Source of the DNA: Bacillus safensis FO-36b
GTDB lineage: Bacteria; Bacillota; Bacilli; Bacillales; Bacillaceae
Reading direction: 5' to 3'
Assembly (NCBI RefSeq): GCF_000691165.1
Contig: NZ_ASJD01000001.1
Location: 804,221-868,220 of the forward strand
Length of the DNA: 64,000 nt
Shown: positions 16,342 through 23,115 of the stretch, piece after piece
Position numbering within the stretch: position 1 is the stretch's first letter
Layout of the letters: every line of letters begins with the position of its first letter
The notes under the pieces: model-generated
Seen by the model: the letters and a program-made list of their open reading frames with translations, nothing else
The model's database searches: none
What the model was told of the DNA's origin: nothing
Made by a program: the position numbers and the translations under genes

Positions 16342-16914
16342 GTGTCTCCAAGAATGGGAATTACACAAGAAAAAATTATGGATACAGCGGCTGCATTTGT
16401 TGATGAAGAGGGCTTCTCCGCTTTGACTATTGCTACATTGTCTAAAAGACTGAATATCAGGCCGCCTTCTCTTTATAATCATGTATCCGGCCTTCATGAG
16501 ATTCAGGCAGCACTCGCAGTAAAGGGGCTCTCCATGCTTTGTGAGGAAGGGATGCAAGTCACAGAGGGGCTGGAAAAAGAAGAAGCTGTTTTAGCCTTTG
16601 CTAGACAATATGTGCAATTTGTCCGAGAACACCCAGGTCTTTATGAAGCTGCCTTTTCACATATGAACGAAAAAGAAGTACGTATTGCAGCAGAGCGCCT
16701 TGTTCAGTTTGTCCAAACCATCATGTCACGCTTTGGTGTAAAGGAAGAGGAAATGACACATGTCGTCAGAGGACTGAGAAGCTTACTGCACGGCTTCGGT
16801 GATATTTCTAATAAAAAGGGATTCCAACGAAAAGAACAGCTTGAAGAAAGTGTGAGCTATGCGGTTCGTCTCTATATCACAGGTGTATTGCAAAAAGAAG
16901 ATCTGTCTATTTGA
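16342..16914 (+). CDS. yobS: YobS, TetR-family transcriptional repressor
   Basis: This 190-residue protein has an N-terminal TetR HTH: ITQEKIMDTAAAFVDEEGF, then LSKRLNIRPPSLYNHVSG with the recognition helix. An all-helical ligand domain of the TetR_C/WHG type follows. GTG 16342 lies 3 bp after yobT and follows AAAAAAGGAGGGCAG. It is presumed to bind the two inverted repeats at 15564 and 15588 and to repress yobT-yobS until an inducer binds. The inducer is unknown; the MBL hydrolase and the neighbouring effector-binding protein suggest a small xenobiotic or lactone-like molecule. Confidence 0.88.
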   Translation: MSPRMGITQEKIMDTAAAFVDEEGFSALTIATLSKRLNIRPPSLYNHVSGLHEIQAALAVKGLSMLCEEGMQVTEGLEKEEAVLAFARQYVQFVREHPGLYEAAFSHMNEKEVRIAAERLVQFVQTIMSRFGVKEEEMTHVVRGLRSLLHGFGDISNKKGFQRKEQLEESVSYAVRLYITGVLQKEDLSI

Positions 16915-16929
16915 CAGGTCTTTTTTTAC
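16898..16929 (+). terminator. Terminator of yobT-yobS
   Basis: AAGAtCTGTC pairs with GACAGgTCTT (loop TATTT) and is followed by a T-run. It overlaps the yobS stop codon. Confidence 0.75.
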
Positions 16930-16995
16930 AGTGAACCGATATCATAGAGAAGCATCCTTCTGGAACCATTTTTTTGAGAGAAAACGAATAAAGAT

Positions 16996-17046
16996 TTGAC
17001 AGTTTTGTGAAACATGGTATGCTTATTATGTGAAATAATTCACATA
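16996..17046 (+). promoter_or_regulatory. yndG promoter with a 20-bp palindromic operator
   Basis: TTGACA (16996-17001) and TATGCT (17018-17023) are spaced 16 bp. Immediately downstream the perfect inverted repeat TATGTGAA-ataa-TTCACATA (17027-17046) covers the expected start site. Its position implies repression. No regulator gene for it is recognisable nearby except yobS, whose operators look different. Confidence 0.65.
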
Positions 17047-17061
17047 GAGGAGTAGAGGCAG

Positions 17062-17943
17062 ATGAAAAGAAAGCCTGTTTATGTGGAAACAACCATTCAT
17101 GCACCTTTAGAGAAAGTATGGGAATATACGCAAAATCCAAAGCTTCATGAACAGTGGGATTTGCGTTTTTCAACCATTTCATTAAATGGACCTCAAGATG
17201 AACAGCCCCAAACCTTTTTGTATGAAAAGCATCTTGGATTTGGTGTAAGTGTCACAGGGACAGGAGCATATCGAACTAGAATGATGGATGAACGAAATGA
17301 AAGGTCATCCTCACTTAAATTCAAATCGTCACACCCATTGTCTTTTATCAAAGAAGGCGGCGGCTATTGGAAATATGTGAAAACGAATGATCATATTGTG
17401 TTTCAAACGCAATTTGATTATGAACCGAAAGAAGGAAAAGGATGGGCGTGGGCAGATCGATTTCTTTTTCGCCCGATGATGGGGCTTATGACGGCCTTTA
17501 GTTTTGGCGCACTAAAGACGTGGCTTGAAAAGGGTACGCACCCTCGGTTGTTACTGGAGAGAACACTTGCCCATTATGGAATTTGTTTGCTGTTTGCCAT
17601 CGTCTGGCTATGCCAAGCGGTTATTCCTTTTTCACATTCTGCTTTTGATCATAGCACCGGATTTCGGTTGTTTTATGCCTTTATAGGCGTATCATGGCTG
17701 ATACCTAAGCTATCAAAGAAATATTTGTTCATTCTTCAAAGTGTGTTTCTGCTGCTGATGCTTTGTATCGGGTTCCTATCCCCCCAAACGACACTCCATG
17801 AGCCGCTTGTGATGAGTGCATTTTTGATCCTATCCATTGCAGGAATGATTAATTTAAAAGATTGTATAGACGTATTTTCGATCAAACGAAAAAGGGGAGG
17901 TAGACATGGTCGTTCATCGTCATCAAGTAAAGGATTACGATAA
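17062..17943 (+). CDS. yndG: YndG-like protein: SRPBCC domain plus membrane helices
   Basis: This 293-residue protein has an N-terminal START/SRPBCC lipid- or ligand-binding domain (about 1-160: YVETTIHAPLEKVWEYTQNPKLHEQWDLRF). Four hydrophobic helices follow (about 170-270, DoxX-like), then a basic, serine-rich tail (GRHGRSSSSSKGLR). The tail overlaps the next gene by 38 bp. The set yndG-yndH-yndJ matches a B. subtilis operon of unknown function. Transcription starts at a SigmaA promoter covered by a palindrome. The SRPBCC plus TM arrangement suggests handling of a membrane-soluble ligand, which is inference. Confidence 0.72.
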   Translation: MKRKPVYVETTIHAPLEKVWEYTQNPKLHEQWDLRFSTISLNGPQDEQPQTFLYEKHLGFGVSVTGTGAYRTRMMDERNERSSSLKFKSSHPLSFIKEGGGYWKYVKTNDHIVFQTQFDYEPKEGKGWAWADRFLFRPMMGLMTAFSFGALKTWLEKGTHPRLLLERTLAHYGICLLFAIVWLCQAVIPFSHSAFDHSTGFRLFYAFIGVSWLIPKLSKKYLFILQSVFLLLMLCIGFLSPQTTLHEPLVMSAFLILSIAGMINLKDCIDVFSIKRKRGGRHGRSSSSSKGLR

Positions 17944-18514
17944 GCTTCATCCAAAATTAAAAGAGAGATACAACCGAGCGTTTACCGCTGAAGGCACCAT
18001 GGAGGAAATAGGCGGCGGAACGAGGCTCATTCGATTTTTCTTCAAAATTGGTCCACTCTTTCGCTGTTTTTTCCCTGAGAGAGGAAAAAACATTCCCTTC
18101 CGAATTGTCAATAAACCCTTTATGACAAATAAGGGAGAGGAAGGCATGCACTGGTTCCGTACGTTTTATTTCCCAAAGAAGGAACGTCACTTTGATGCAG
18201 ATATGATCATTGATCAGAAGAGTCATAAAGTACTAGACTATTTTGGAAAACCTAGACTTCTTATGTCAGAGCTTCATTTTACAGTAACAAAGCATGGGTT
18301 CCTTCACATTCAATCCGGCCGGCAGAAGTTGTTGATGTTAGGACGTGAGTGGCCGCTGCCTTCATGGCTTTACGGTGTGTCAGATGTCACAGAAGGCTAC
18401 GACGAGCACGCGGGTGAGTATACCATTGATGTGCATGTGAAAAATCGACTGTTTGGGACCCTTTTTACATATAAAGGCCGGTTTACTGAAAGGGTGATGT
18501 CTCATGATGAATAA
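17906..18514 (+). CDS. yndH: YndH, DUF4166 protein
   Basis: This 202-residue protein of the DUF4166 family has LHPKLKERYNRAFTAEGTME at the N-terminus, and GMHWFRTFYFPKK and LTYKGRF-type strands later on. ATG 17906 follows AGGGGAGGTAGAC and overlaps the end of yndG by 38 bp; its stop overlaps yndJ by 11 bp. The tight overlaps imply translational coupling and a joint function. DUF4166 domains are often fused to or beside membrane proteins or epimerases in other bacteria. No catalytic residues are evident. Confidence 0.78.
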   Translation: MVVHRHQVKDYDKLHPKLKERYNRAFTAEGTMEEIGGGTRLIRFFFKIGPLFRCFFPERGKNIPFRIVNKPFMTNKGEEGMHWFRTFYFPKKERHFDADMIIDQKSHKVLDYFGKPRLLMSELHFTVTKHGFLHIQSGRQKLLMLGREWPLPSWLYGVSDVTEGYDEHAGEYTIDVHVKNRLFGTLFTYKGRFTERVMSHDE

Positions 18515-20132
18515 ATGGCATTTGATATCAAGCCTCGTCTTCATGTGCTGTTTTATCGCCACCCGCTTGATGACAGGTCCGGTAGCAGAGTTATTTGTAC
18601 TGATAGCCATTCTGTTTTTCCTTCCTGCAGTTTTAGCCTTTTTTGTGAAGGAAGAGAGGGAGAGTAAGCCGGGGATACTGCTCGGCTTTTTAATGAAAGC
18701 CTTTCCATTAGCTGCTCTTTGTGCAACGGCTGCATTCATCTATCATTCTGCCTTGTTTGCATCGGGATGGTTTTTGTATACGATTCTTTTGGCGTTATAT
18801 GGCTGTACTCGTTTGCTGAAAAGTGGAATCTTTCCACTTCATGAATTGATGACGGGTGGTGCATGGATGTATCTCGCTTTAGGAGGGCTTTGGTTTTGGC
18901 TGTACACGGCAGATATACAGGTAATGACCTTTTCACCAAACATCGTGCTTTTGACCGCTATTCATTTTCATTACTCGGCTTTTTTTATCCCGCTTTTCTA
19001 TGGATTATTAGGGAGAAATCGAGAAAAAGAGACAGCTTTATACAAAGCGGCAGGATGGGTGATTTTGCTGTCGCCTGTGATGATCGCTGTTGGGATTAGC
19101 TTCTCCCGTCTATTTGATACGTTCAGCGTCACGCTATATGTCATTGCACTCTACTTGTACGGTATTCTTTGTATGAAAACAAGGTTTCGATCGACTGTGG
19201 CAAAAGTGCTGATTGTGTTTTCTAGCTGCGTCTTAATGGGAACAATCGTGCTATCTCTTCTTTATTCCGCTGGCATGCTCATGCGCGTGACCTACATCAG
19301 CATTGATCAGATGATTTGGTTTCATGGCAGTATTAATGCCTTTTTTGTGATTTTACCAGGTTTGATTGGATGGCTGATCGAAGGGCCAAAGGATCAATTG
19401 AAGCAGAAGGACTTTCCGATATCAAAAGTGCATGGCCGTTTTCATTTAATCTCTTTTCAAAAGGAAAGAATGGGTGATCGAGAGAACCTCGGTTTAGTCG
19501 ATTCACTTAATGATTTAAATGGAACGACATTTTCAGCTGAAAGGGTGTCACCTGTGATTCGAAGGTTTTATGAGAATCCGATGGCGTTTACGTTAAAAGC
19601 AGCAGTCCGTTTTCATTGGTGGGTGAGGCCGTTTGTTTTTTTACTTCAGCCCATGTTTAAGAAACTAGGGCAGCTCTATTTGGGAACATCTCGTAAGCCG
19701 TATGAAATGAAGGGACGTCTGACTGCATTTCAACATCCTAAAGAAGAGCGAAAGGATGTCAGGGCGTGGATTCGTCACAACGAAAAAGGGGAGCAGGTCT
19801 TTTTTGCACTTTATGCTCATCATCACGATGCAGCTGCGGGCTATATGAATATTGCGCTGCCGCTTCCATATTCTCAGCTGACCGCCATTTTAAAACCTTT
19901 TAATGAAAAGGAAGACTTTCTATTAAAAAGTGCATGTCCAAAAGGCAGTACCGGTGACGAAGGGTTGTATTTGCATACACCTTTTATCACCATGAAACTG
20001 CCAATGGAAGAAAGCTTTCATATGAAGCCGGAGACAGATAAAAGTCTCACAGCGGTTCATCAAATGAAGCTATTCGGCATTCCCTTTTTAACGATTCATT
20101 ATCAAATTAACAGCGGGAAGCCATCCTGTTAA
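18504..20132 (+). CDS. yndJ: YndJ, multi-pass membrane protein
   Basis: This 542-residue protein has an N-terminal membrane domain of about nine helices (residues 1-290) and a C-terminal soluble domain (about 300-542). The soluble part includes GTTFSAERVSPVIRRFYENP and KGRLTAFQHPKEE. Its length is close to B. subtilis YndJ (544 aa). ATG 18504 overlaps yndH. The C-terminal part resembles the same beta-rich fold as yndH, hinting that the operon encodes related lipid-associated domains. The stop TAA interlocks with the stop of the convergent gene at 20129. Function is unknown. Confidence 0.8.
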   Translation: MMNKWHLISSLVFMCCFIATRLMTGPVAELFVLIAILFFLPAVLAFFVKEERESKPGILLGFLMKAFPLAALCATAAFIYHSALFASGWFLYTILLALYGCTRLLKSGIFPLHELMTGGAWMYLALGGLWFWLYTADIQVMTFSPNIVLLTAIHFHYSAFFIPLFYGLLGRNREKETALYKAAGWVILLSPVMIAVGISFSRLFDTFSVTLYVIALYLYGILCMKTRFRSTVAKVLIVFSSCVLMGTIVLSLLYSAGMLMRVTYISIDQMIWFHGSINAFFVILPGLIGWLIEGPKDQLKQKDFPISKVHGRFHLISFQKERMGDRENLGLVDSLNDLNGTTFSAERVSPVIRRFYENPMAFTLKAAVRFHWWVRPFVFLLQPMFKKLGQLYLGTSRKPYEMKGRLTAFQHPKEERKDVRAWIRHNEKGEQVFFALYAHHHDAAAGYMNIALPLPYSQLTAILKPFNEKEDFLLKSACPKGSTGDEGLYLHTPFITMKLPMEESFHMKPETDKSLTAVHQMKLFGIPFLTIHYQINSGKPSC

Positions 20133-20608
20133 TCAATGATGTCACATGGTTCACCGTGCCGAATGATGTTCACAATTGCTTGCCCATCACTTGGATGATG
20201 ATCTGCATACTGGACTGGCAGCAGTGCAAAAAATACATAGTAGACTGAGAAGTAAGCAAATTGATAGAAAAATTGATGTTCTGGCAGGATATCATTGGCG
20301 ATCATTGTATTCAGTATGAGAACACTGAGCAGGTTGCATAATGATCCGCCTAGGTAGACAAGAATGTGCGAGAATCGGTTATTTTTCCTCATTTCTTCAT
20401 AATGGCAAAATGCATCTAGAAAATAGATTCGTCTAATTTCCACAACACCTATTTTCAATACTTTTTTGCCTCTGCCAAGAGCAAAAGAAACCTTTGCGCC
20501 AAACATCCATGCGACCATAATATGGCCAAGCTGATGCAAGATGGCAACGATAGGAAGAATGACGAAAAACGACCAGCAAAATGTCCACATATCTGATAAT
20601 GTAAACAA
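20129..20608 (-). CDS. M50 (site-2 protease)-like small membrane protein with HQLGH in place of HExxH
   Basis: This 159-residue protein has about four hydrophobic helices. The region ILHQLGHIMVAWMFGAKV aligns in pattern with the RseP/SpoIVFB zinc helix HExxH-xxxA-xxxGxxV, and FALGRGKKVL follows as in S2P proteins. A central YLGGSLCNLLSVLILN recalls the PxxGxxxN motif. The last part, PVQYADHHPSDGQAI, recalls the third-ligand motif LDGG. The catalytic glutamate of HExxH is glutamine, so it is probably a non-proteolytic relative. Start TTG 20608 follows GGAGGGG. It is convergent with yndJ, and the stop codons overlap. Confidence 0.7.
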   Translation of the reverse strand: MFTLSDMWTFCWSFFVILPIVAILHQLGHIMVAWMFGAKVSFALGRGKKVLKIGVVEIRRIYFLDAFCHYEEMRKNNRFSHILVYLGGSLCNLLSVLILNTMIANDILPEHQFFYQFAYFSVYYVFFALLPVQYADHHPSDGQAIVNIIRHGEPCDIID

Positions 20609-20617
20609 GTGTTAACC

Positions 20618-20639
20618 CCTCCCCAATATATTTGGGAGG
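20618..20639 (-). other. Hairpin around the ribosome site of the M50-like gene
   Basis: On the minus strand CCTCCC pairs with GGGGAGG around an AT-rich loop. The 3' arm is the ribosome-binding site of the gene starting at 20608, so folding would hide it. Confidence 0.4.
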
Positions 20640-20853
20640 AAGCAGTAGGATTATTTGCCATTTTACTGAATTCATTTTCAGGATGCAAACATTTAATACA
20701 CGACGATAAAAACATTATGTAAACTAAAGGGTGGTTTTTGCCGTGAATCGGCTTTTTGACTCACTTTTTTACGAAATGAATGTGCTACAATGAAAAAAAC
20801 AATAGATGACTCTAGTAAATGAACTTACTCTTGAAAGAAGAGGAGAGAAACAG

Positions 20854-21186
20854 ATGGCAGATATTGAACAGTTTTTGGCGTTAGATATTCGTGTTGGAAC
20901 GATCATTGAAGCAGAATTCTTTGCAGAGGCAAGAGTTCCTGCATTGAAACTCAAGATTGATTTTGGTGAAGAGATTGGTTTAAAGCAATCCAGTGCTCAG
21001 CTGACAAAACGTTATACGGCTGAGAATCTCACTGGCAGACAAATCGTAGCAGTCGTCAATTTTCCGCCAAGAAGAATTGCAGGGTTCAAATCAGAAGTGC
21101 TTGTCTTAGGGGGCATGCCGTCAAAAGAAGACGTGGTTTTACTAGCCACAGATGAGCCTGTCGAAAATGGAACAAAAATAGGGTAA
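20854..21186 (+). CDS. csaA: CsaA, secretion-associated chaperone / tRNA-binding-fold protein
   Basis: This 110-residue homodimeric protein of the tRNA-binding (EMAP II/OB) fold interacts with SecA and preproteins in B. subtilis. The sequence is near-identical in pattern to B. subtilis CsaA, with [12 protein letters not shown] at the N-terminus, [11 protein letters not shown] in the middle and [20 protein letters not shown] near the end. ATG 20854 is chosen over the upstream open frame from 20806 because GAGGAGAG lies before it and it matches the known N-terminus. Monocistronic. Confidence 0.93.
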   Translation: MADIEQFLALDIRVGTIIEAEFFAEARVPALKLKIDFGEEIGLKQSSAQLTKRYTAENLTGRQIVAVVNFPPRRIAGFKSEVLVLGGMPSKEDVVLLATDEPVENGTKIG

Positions 21187-21305
21187 TAAAAAAGACATCT
21201 TCCTGAGAAGATGTCTTTTGCGTATTGAGGCGGAATAACCACACGCCACATTCGTGTGTGTCTCAAGGAGACATGTTACCCGACTTACACAATTCAGCTC
21301 ATCGC
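21186..21305 (-). ncRNA. Candidate minus-strand small RNA between csaA and xynP
   Basis: On the minus strand TTGCAA (21340-21335), 17 bp, then TATATT (21317-21312) form a good promoter. About 120 nt downstream the hairpin AAAGACATCTTC / GAAGATGTCTTT ends in TTTTTT on this strand, a better terminator than the TTTTGCG on the plus strand. Between them lie small hairpins (GTCTC/GAGAC, ACACG/CGTGT) and no open reading frame. No known RNA family was recognised. Function unknown. Confidence 0.4.
21191..21218. terminator. Bidirectional terminator (csaA on plus; candidate sRNA on minus)
   Basis: A perfect 12-bp stem AAAGACATCTTC / GAAGATGTCTTT has loop CTGA. The U-run is stronger for minus-strand transcripts. 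Confidence 0.8.
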
Positions 21306-21337
21306 TTGATTAATATAGCATGGGATGAGCTGAATTG
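21290..21337. repeat. 14-bp perfect inverted repeat, 20-bp spacer
   Basis: CAATTCAGCTCATC (21290-21303) and GATGAGCTGAATTG (21324-21337) are exact reverse complements. The repeat straddles the candidate minus-strand promoter (its -35 overlaps the right arm and its -10 is in the loop). No T-run follows, so it is unlikely to be a simple terminator. It may be an operator pair or the core of an RNA structure. Confidence 0.6.
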
Positions 21338-21429
21338 CAACCATTAAATGATTCACTTCAGTTTTTCACGTCATTTCAGCCGGAAAAATGACAAGAAATC
21401 AATTATTTGGATTATTTTTTCAAAAAATA

Positions 21430-21492
21430 TTGAAAAGTCAGATCAGATTTTATAAAATGAATTCATCTTAGTTTGTTTAGTCGATAAACTAA
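21430..21492 (+). promoter_or_regulatory. xynP promoter and XylR operator
   Basis: TTGAAA (21430-21435) lies before a -10 of TAAAAT (21453-21458, 17-bp spacer). The XylR operator occupies 21468-21492: TTAGTTTGTTTA on the left and TAAACTAA on the right, matching the known Bacillus XylR box (TTAGTTTGTTT...AACTAA). It lies just after the start site, so XylR would block xynP-xynB transcription without xylose. Confidence 0.85.
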
Positions 21493-21609
21493 GATGGATT
21501 CCAAGTGATGATCCGACTATTAAAGGGGATGATTCCGTCATTCAAATCATTTGCTGCGTATGTGGGCTAAGCTGAAAGATCAGATGTTCAGCTTCATTTT
21601 TACAACCAA

Positions 21610-21625
21610 TTGAAAGCGCTTTATA
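21610..21625 (+). promoter_or_regulatory. cre site (CcpA) in the xynP leader
   Basis: TTGAAAGCGCTTTATA contains the palindromic cre core GAAAGCGCTTT, about 150 bp downstream of the promoter and 75 bp before xynP. A roadblock-type catabolite repression site is expected here, as in other Bacillus xylan operons. Confidence 0.8.
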
Positions 21626-21699
21626 TTCTTCGCATTGACTGCTGCTGCCCTCCATCATCTGTTCGTTAGAAGAGGCTAAGAGAAGAAGGGAGAAAGCTC

Positions 21700-23091
21700 A
21701 TGGTAAGTGAGAATTTAAAAAAGATTCGTATGTCTGAAAAAGTGGGATATGCTTCAGGAGATTTCGCATGTAACTTAATTTATGCAACTGTCTCTACGTA
21801 TCTATTATTTTTTTATACAGATGTGTATGGTTTATCAGCGGCGGCAGCAGGGACGATGTTTTTAGTTGTCCGCGCCATTGATGCGCTTGCAGATCCGTTT
21901 ATTGGTGCATTGGTGGATCGAACGAACAGCCGTTTTGGCAGGTTCAGACCTTACTTGTTATTCGGTGCGTTTCCTTTTGTAGTACTTGCTATCCTTTGCT
22001 TTACAACACCTGATCTTTCTGAAATGGGTAAACTCGTTTATGCCTACATCACGTATGTTGGTTTATCGCTTACATACACATTCATCAATGTTCCTTATGG
22101 TGCTTTAACATCAGCAATGACAAGAAATAACCAAGAGGTTGTCAGTATTACGTCTGTTCGTATGCTTTTTGCTAATCTCGGAGGTCTAGTTGTTGCTTTT
22201 TTTGTTCCTTTTCTTGCGACTTTTTTGAGTGATAAAACAGGAAATACAGCCCTCGGCTGGCAGATGACGATGGCTTTTCTCGGCGTTCTTGGCGGTGCAT
22301 TACTTATTTTCTGTTTTAAAAGCACGAATGAACGTGTCACGCTTCAAAAGCCGGAGGAAAAAATTAAGTTCAGTGATATCTTTGTGCAGTTACGTGTCAA
22401 TCGTCCGCTTGTTGTATTAAGCATTTTCTTTATTATTATTTTTGGCGTGAATTCGATCAGTAACTCTGTTGGGATCTATTATGTGACGTATAACCTCGGC
22501 AGAGAAGATTTAGTGAAATGGTACGGACTCATTGGCAGTCTGCCAGCATTAATGGTGCTGCCGTTTATTCCAAAACTGCACAAGCTGTTAGGAAAGAAAA
22601 AGCTGCTGAATTATTCATTATTGCTGAATATTGTAGGTCTTCTTGCGTTACTTGTGATACCGCCGAGTCAAATCACTTTAATACTGATTTTTAGGCTCGT
22701 TGCAGCTGCAGGAAGTATTACAGCCGGTGCTTACATGTGGGCGCTCATTCCTGAAACCGTTGAATATGGCGAATATAAAACAGGGAAAAGGATGGGCGGG
22801 CTCATCTATGCCATCATCGGATTTTTCTTTAAATTTGGGATGGCATTAGGCGGGATTGTGCCAGGGCTTGTACTCGATCGCTTTGGCTATGTTGCCAACC
22901 AAATGCAAACACCAGAAGCTTTACTGGGCATTTTAATCACGACAACGGTGATTCCTGTATGCTTACTGATTTTAGCGATGGTGGATATTAATTTTTATAA
23001 CCTAGATGAAGAAAAACATAAAAAAGTCGTACGGGAACTTGAGAATAGAGACAAAGTGTATCTCGATCATATGGACGATTTTAAAATGTAG
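21700..23091 (+). CDS. xynP: XynP, xyloside/xylo-oligosaccharide symporter (GPH family)
   Basis: This 463-residue membrane transporter of the glycoside-pentoside-hexuronide:cation symporter family has about twelve helices. Family signatures are visible in VRAIDALADPFIGALVDRTN (cytoplasmic loop 2-3 motif) and ALIPETVEYGEYKTGKRMGG in the second half. Length equals B. subtilis XynP. It lies directly upstream of beta-xylosidase xynB (24-bp gap), so it probably imports beta-xylosides for intracellular hydrolysis. Regulation is through the XylR operator and the cre site upstream. Confidence 0.92.
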   Translation: MVSENLKKIRMSEKVGYASGDFACNLIYATVSTYLLFFYTDVYGLSAAAAGTMFLVVRAIDALADPFIGALVDRTNSRFGRFRPYLLFGAFPFVVLAILCFTTPDLSEMGKLVYAYITYVGLSLTYTFINVPYGALTSAMTRNNQEVVSITSVRMLFANLGGLVVAFFVPFLATFLSDKTGNTALGWQMTMAFLGVLGGALLIFCFKSTNERVTLQKPEEKIKFSDIFVQLRVNRPLVVLSIFFIIIFGVNSISNSVGIYYVTYNLGREDLVKWYGLIGSLPALMVLPFIPKLHKLLGKKKLLNYSLLLNIVGLLALLVIPPSQITLILIFRLVAAAGSITAGAYMWALIPETVEYGEYKTGKRMGGLIYAIIGFFFKFGMALGGIVPGLVLDRFGYVANQMQTPEALLGILITTTVIPVCLLILAMVDINFYNLDEEKHKKVVRELENRDKVYLDHMDDFKM

Positions 23092-23115
23092 GTCTCTGAA
23101 AGAGGAGGAAATTCA

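Noticed and set aside
17062..18514. Frameshift joining yndG and yndH into one gene
   Set aside because: Both have good starts and ribosome sites, and yndG and yndH are separate genes in B. subtilis; a 38-bp overlap is enough explanation.
21187..21340. Riboswitch or T-box leader for xynP
   Set aside because: No T-box sequence (GGGTGG..ACC) and no known riboswitch core was recognised. The xynP promoter lies downstream of this structure, so it cannot be the xynP leader.
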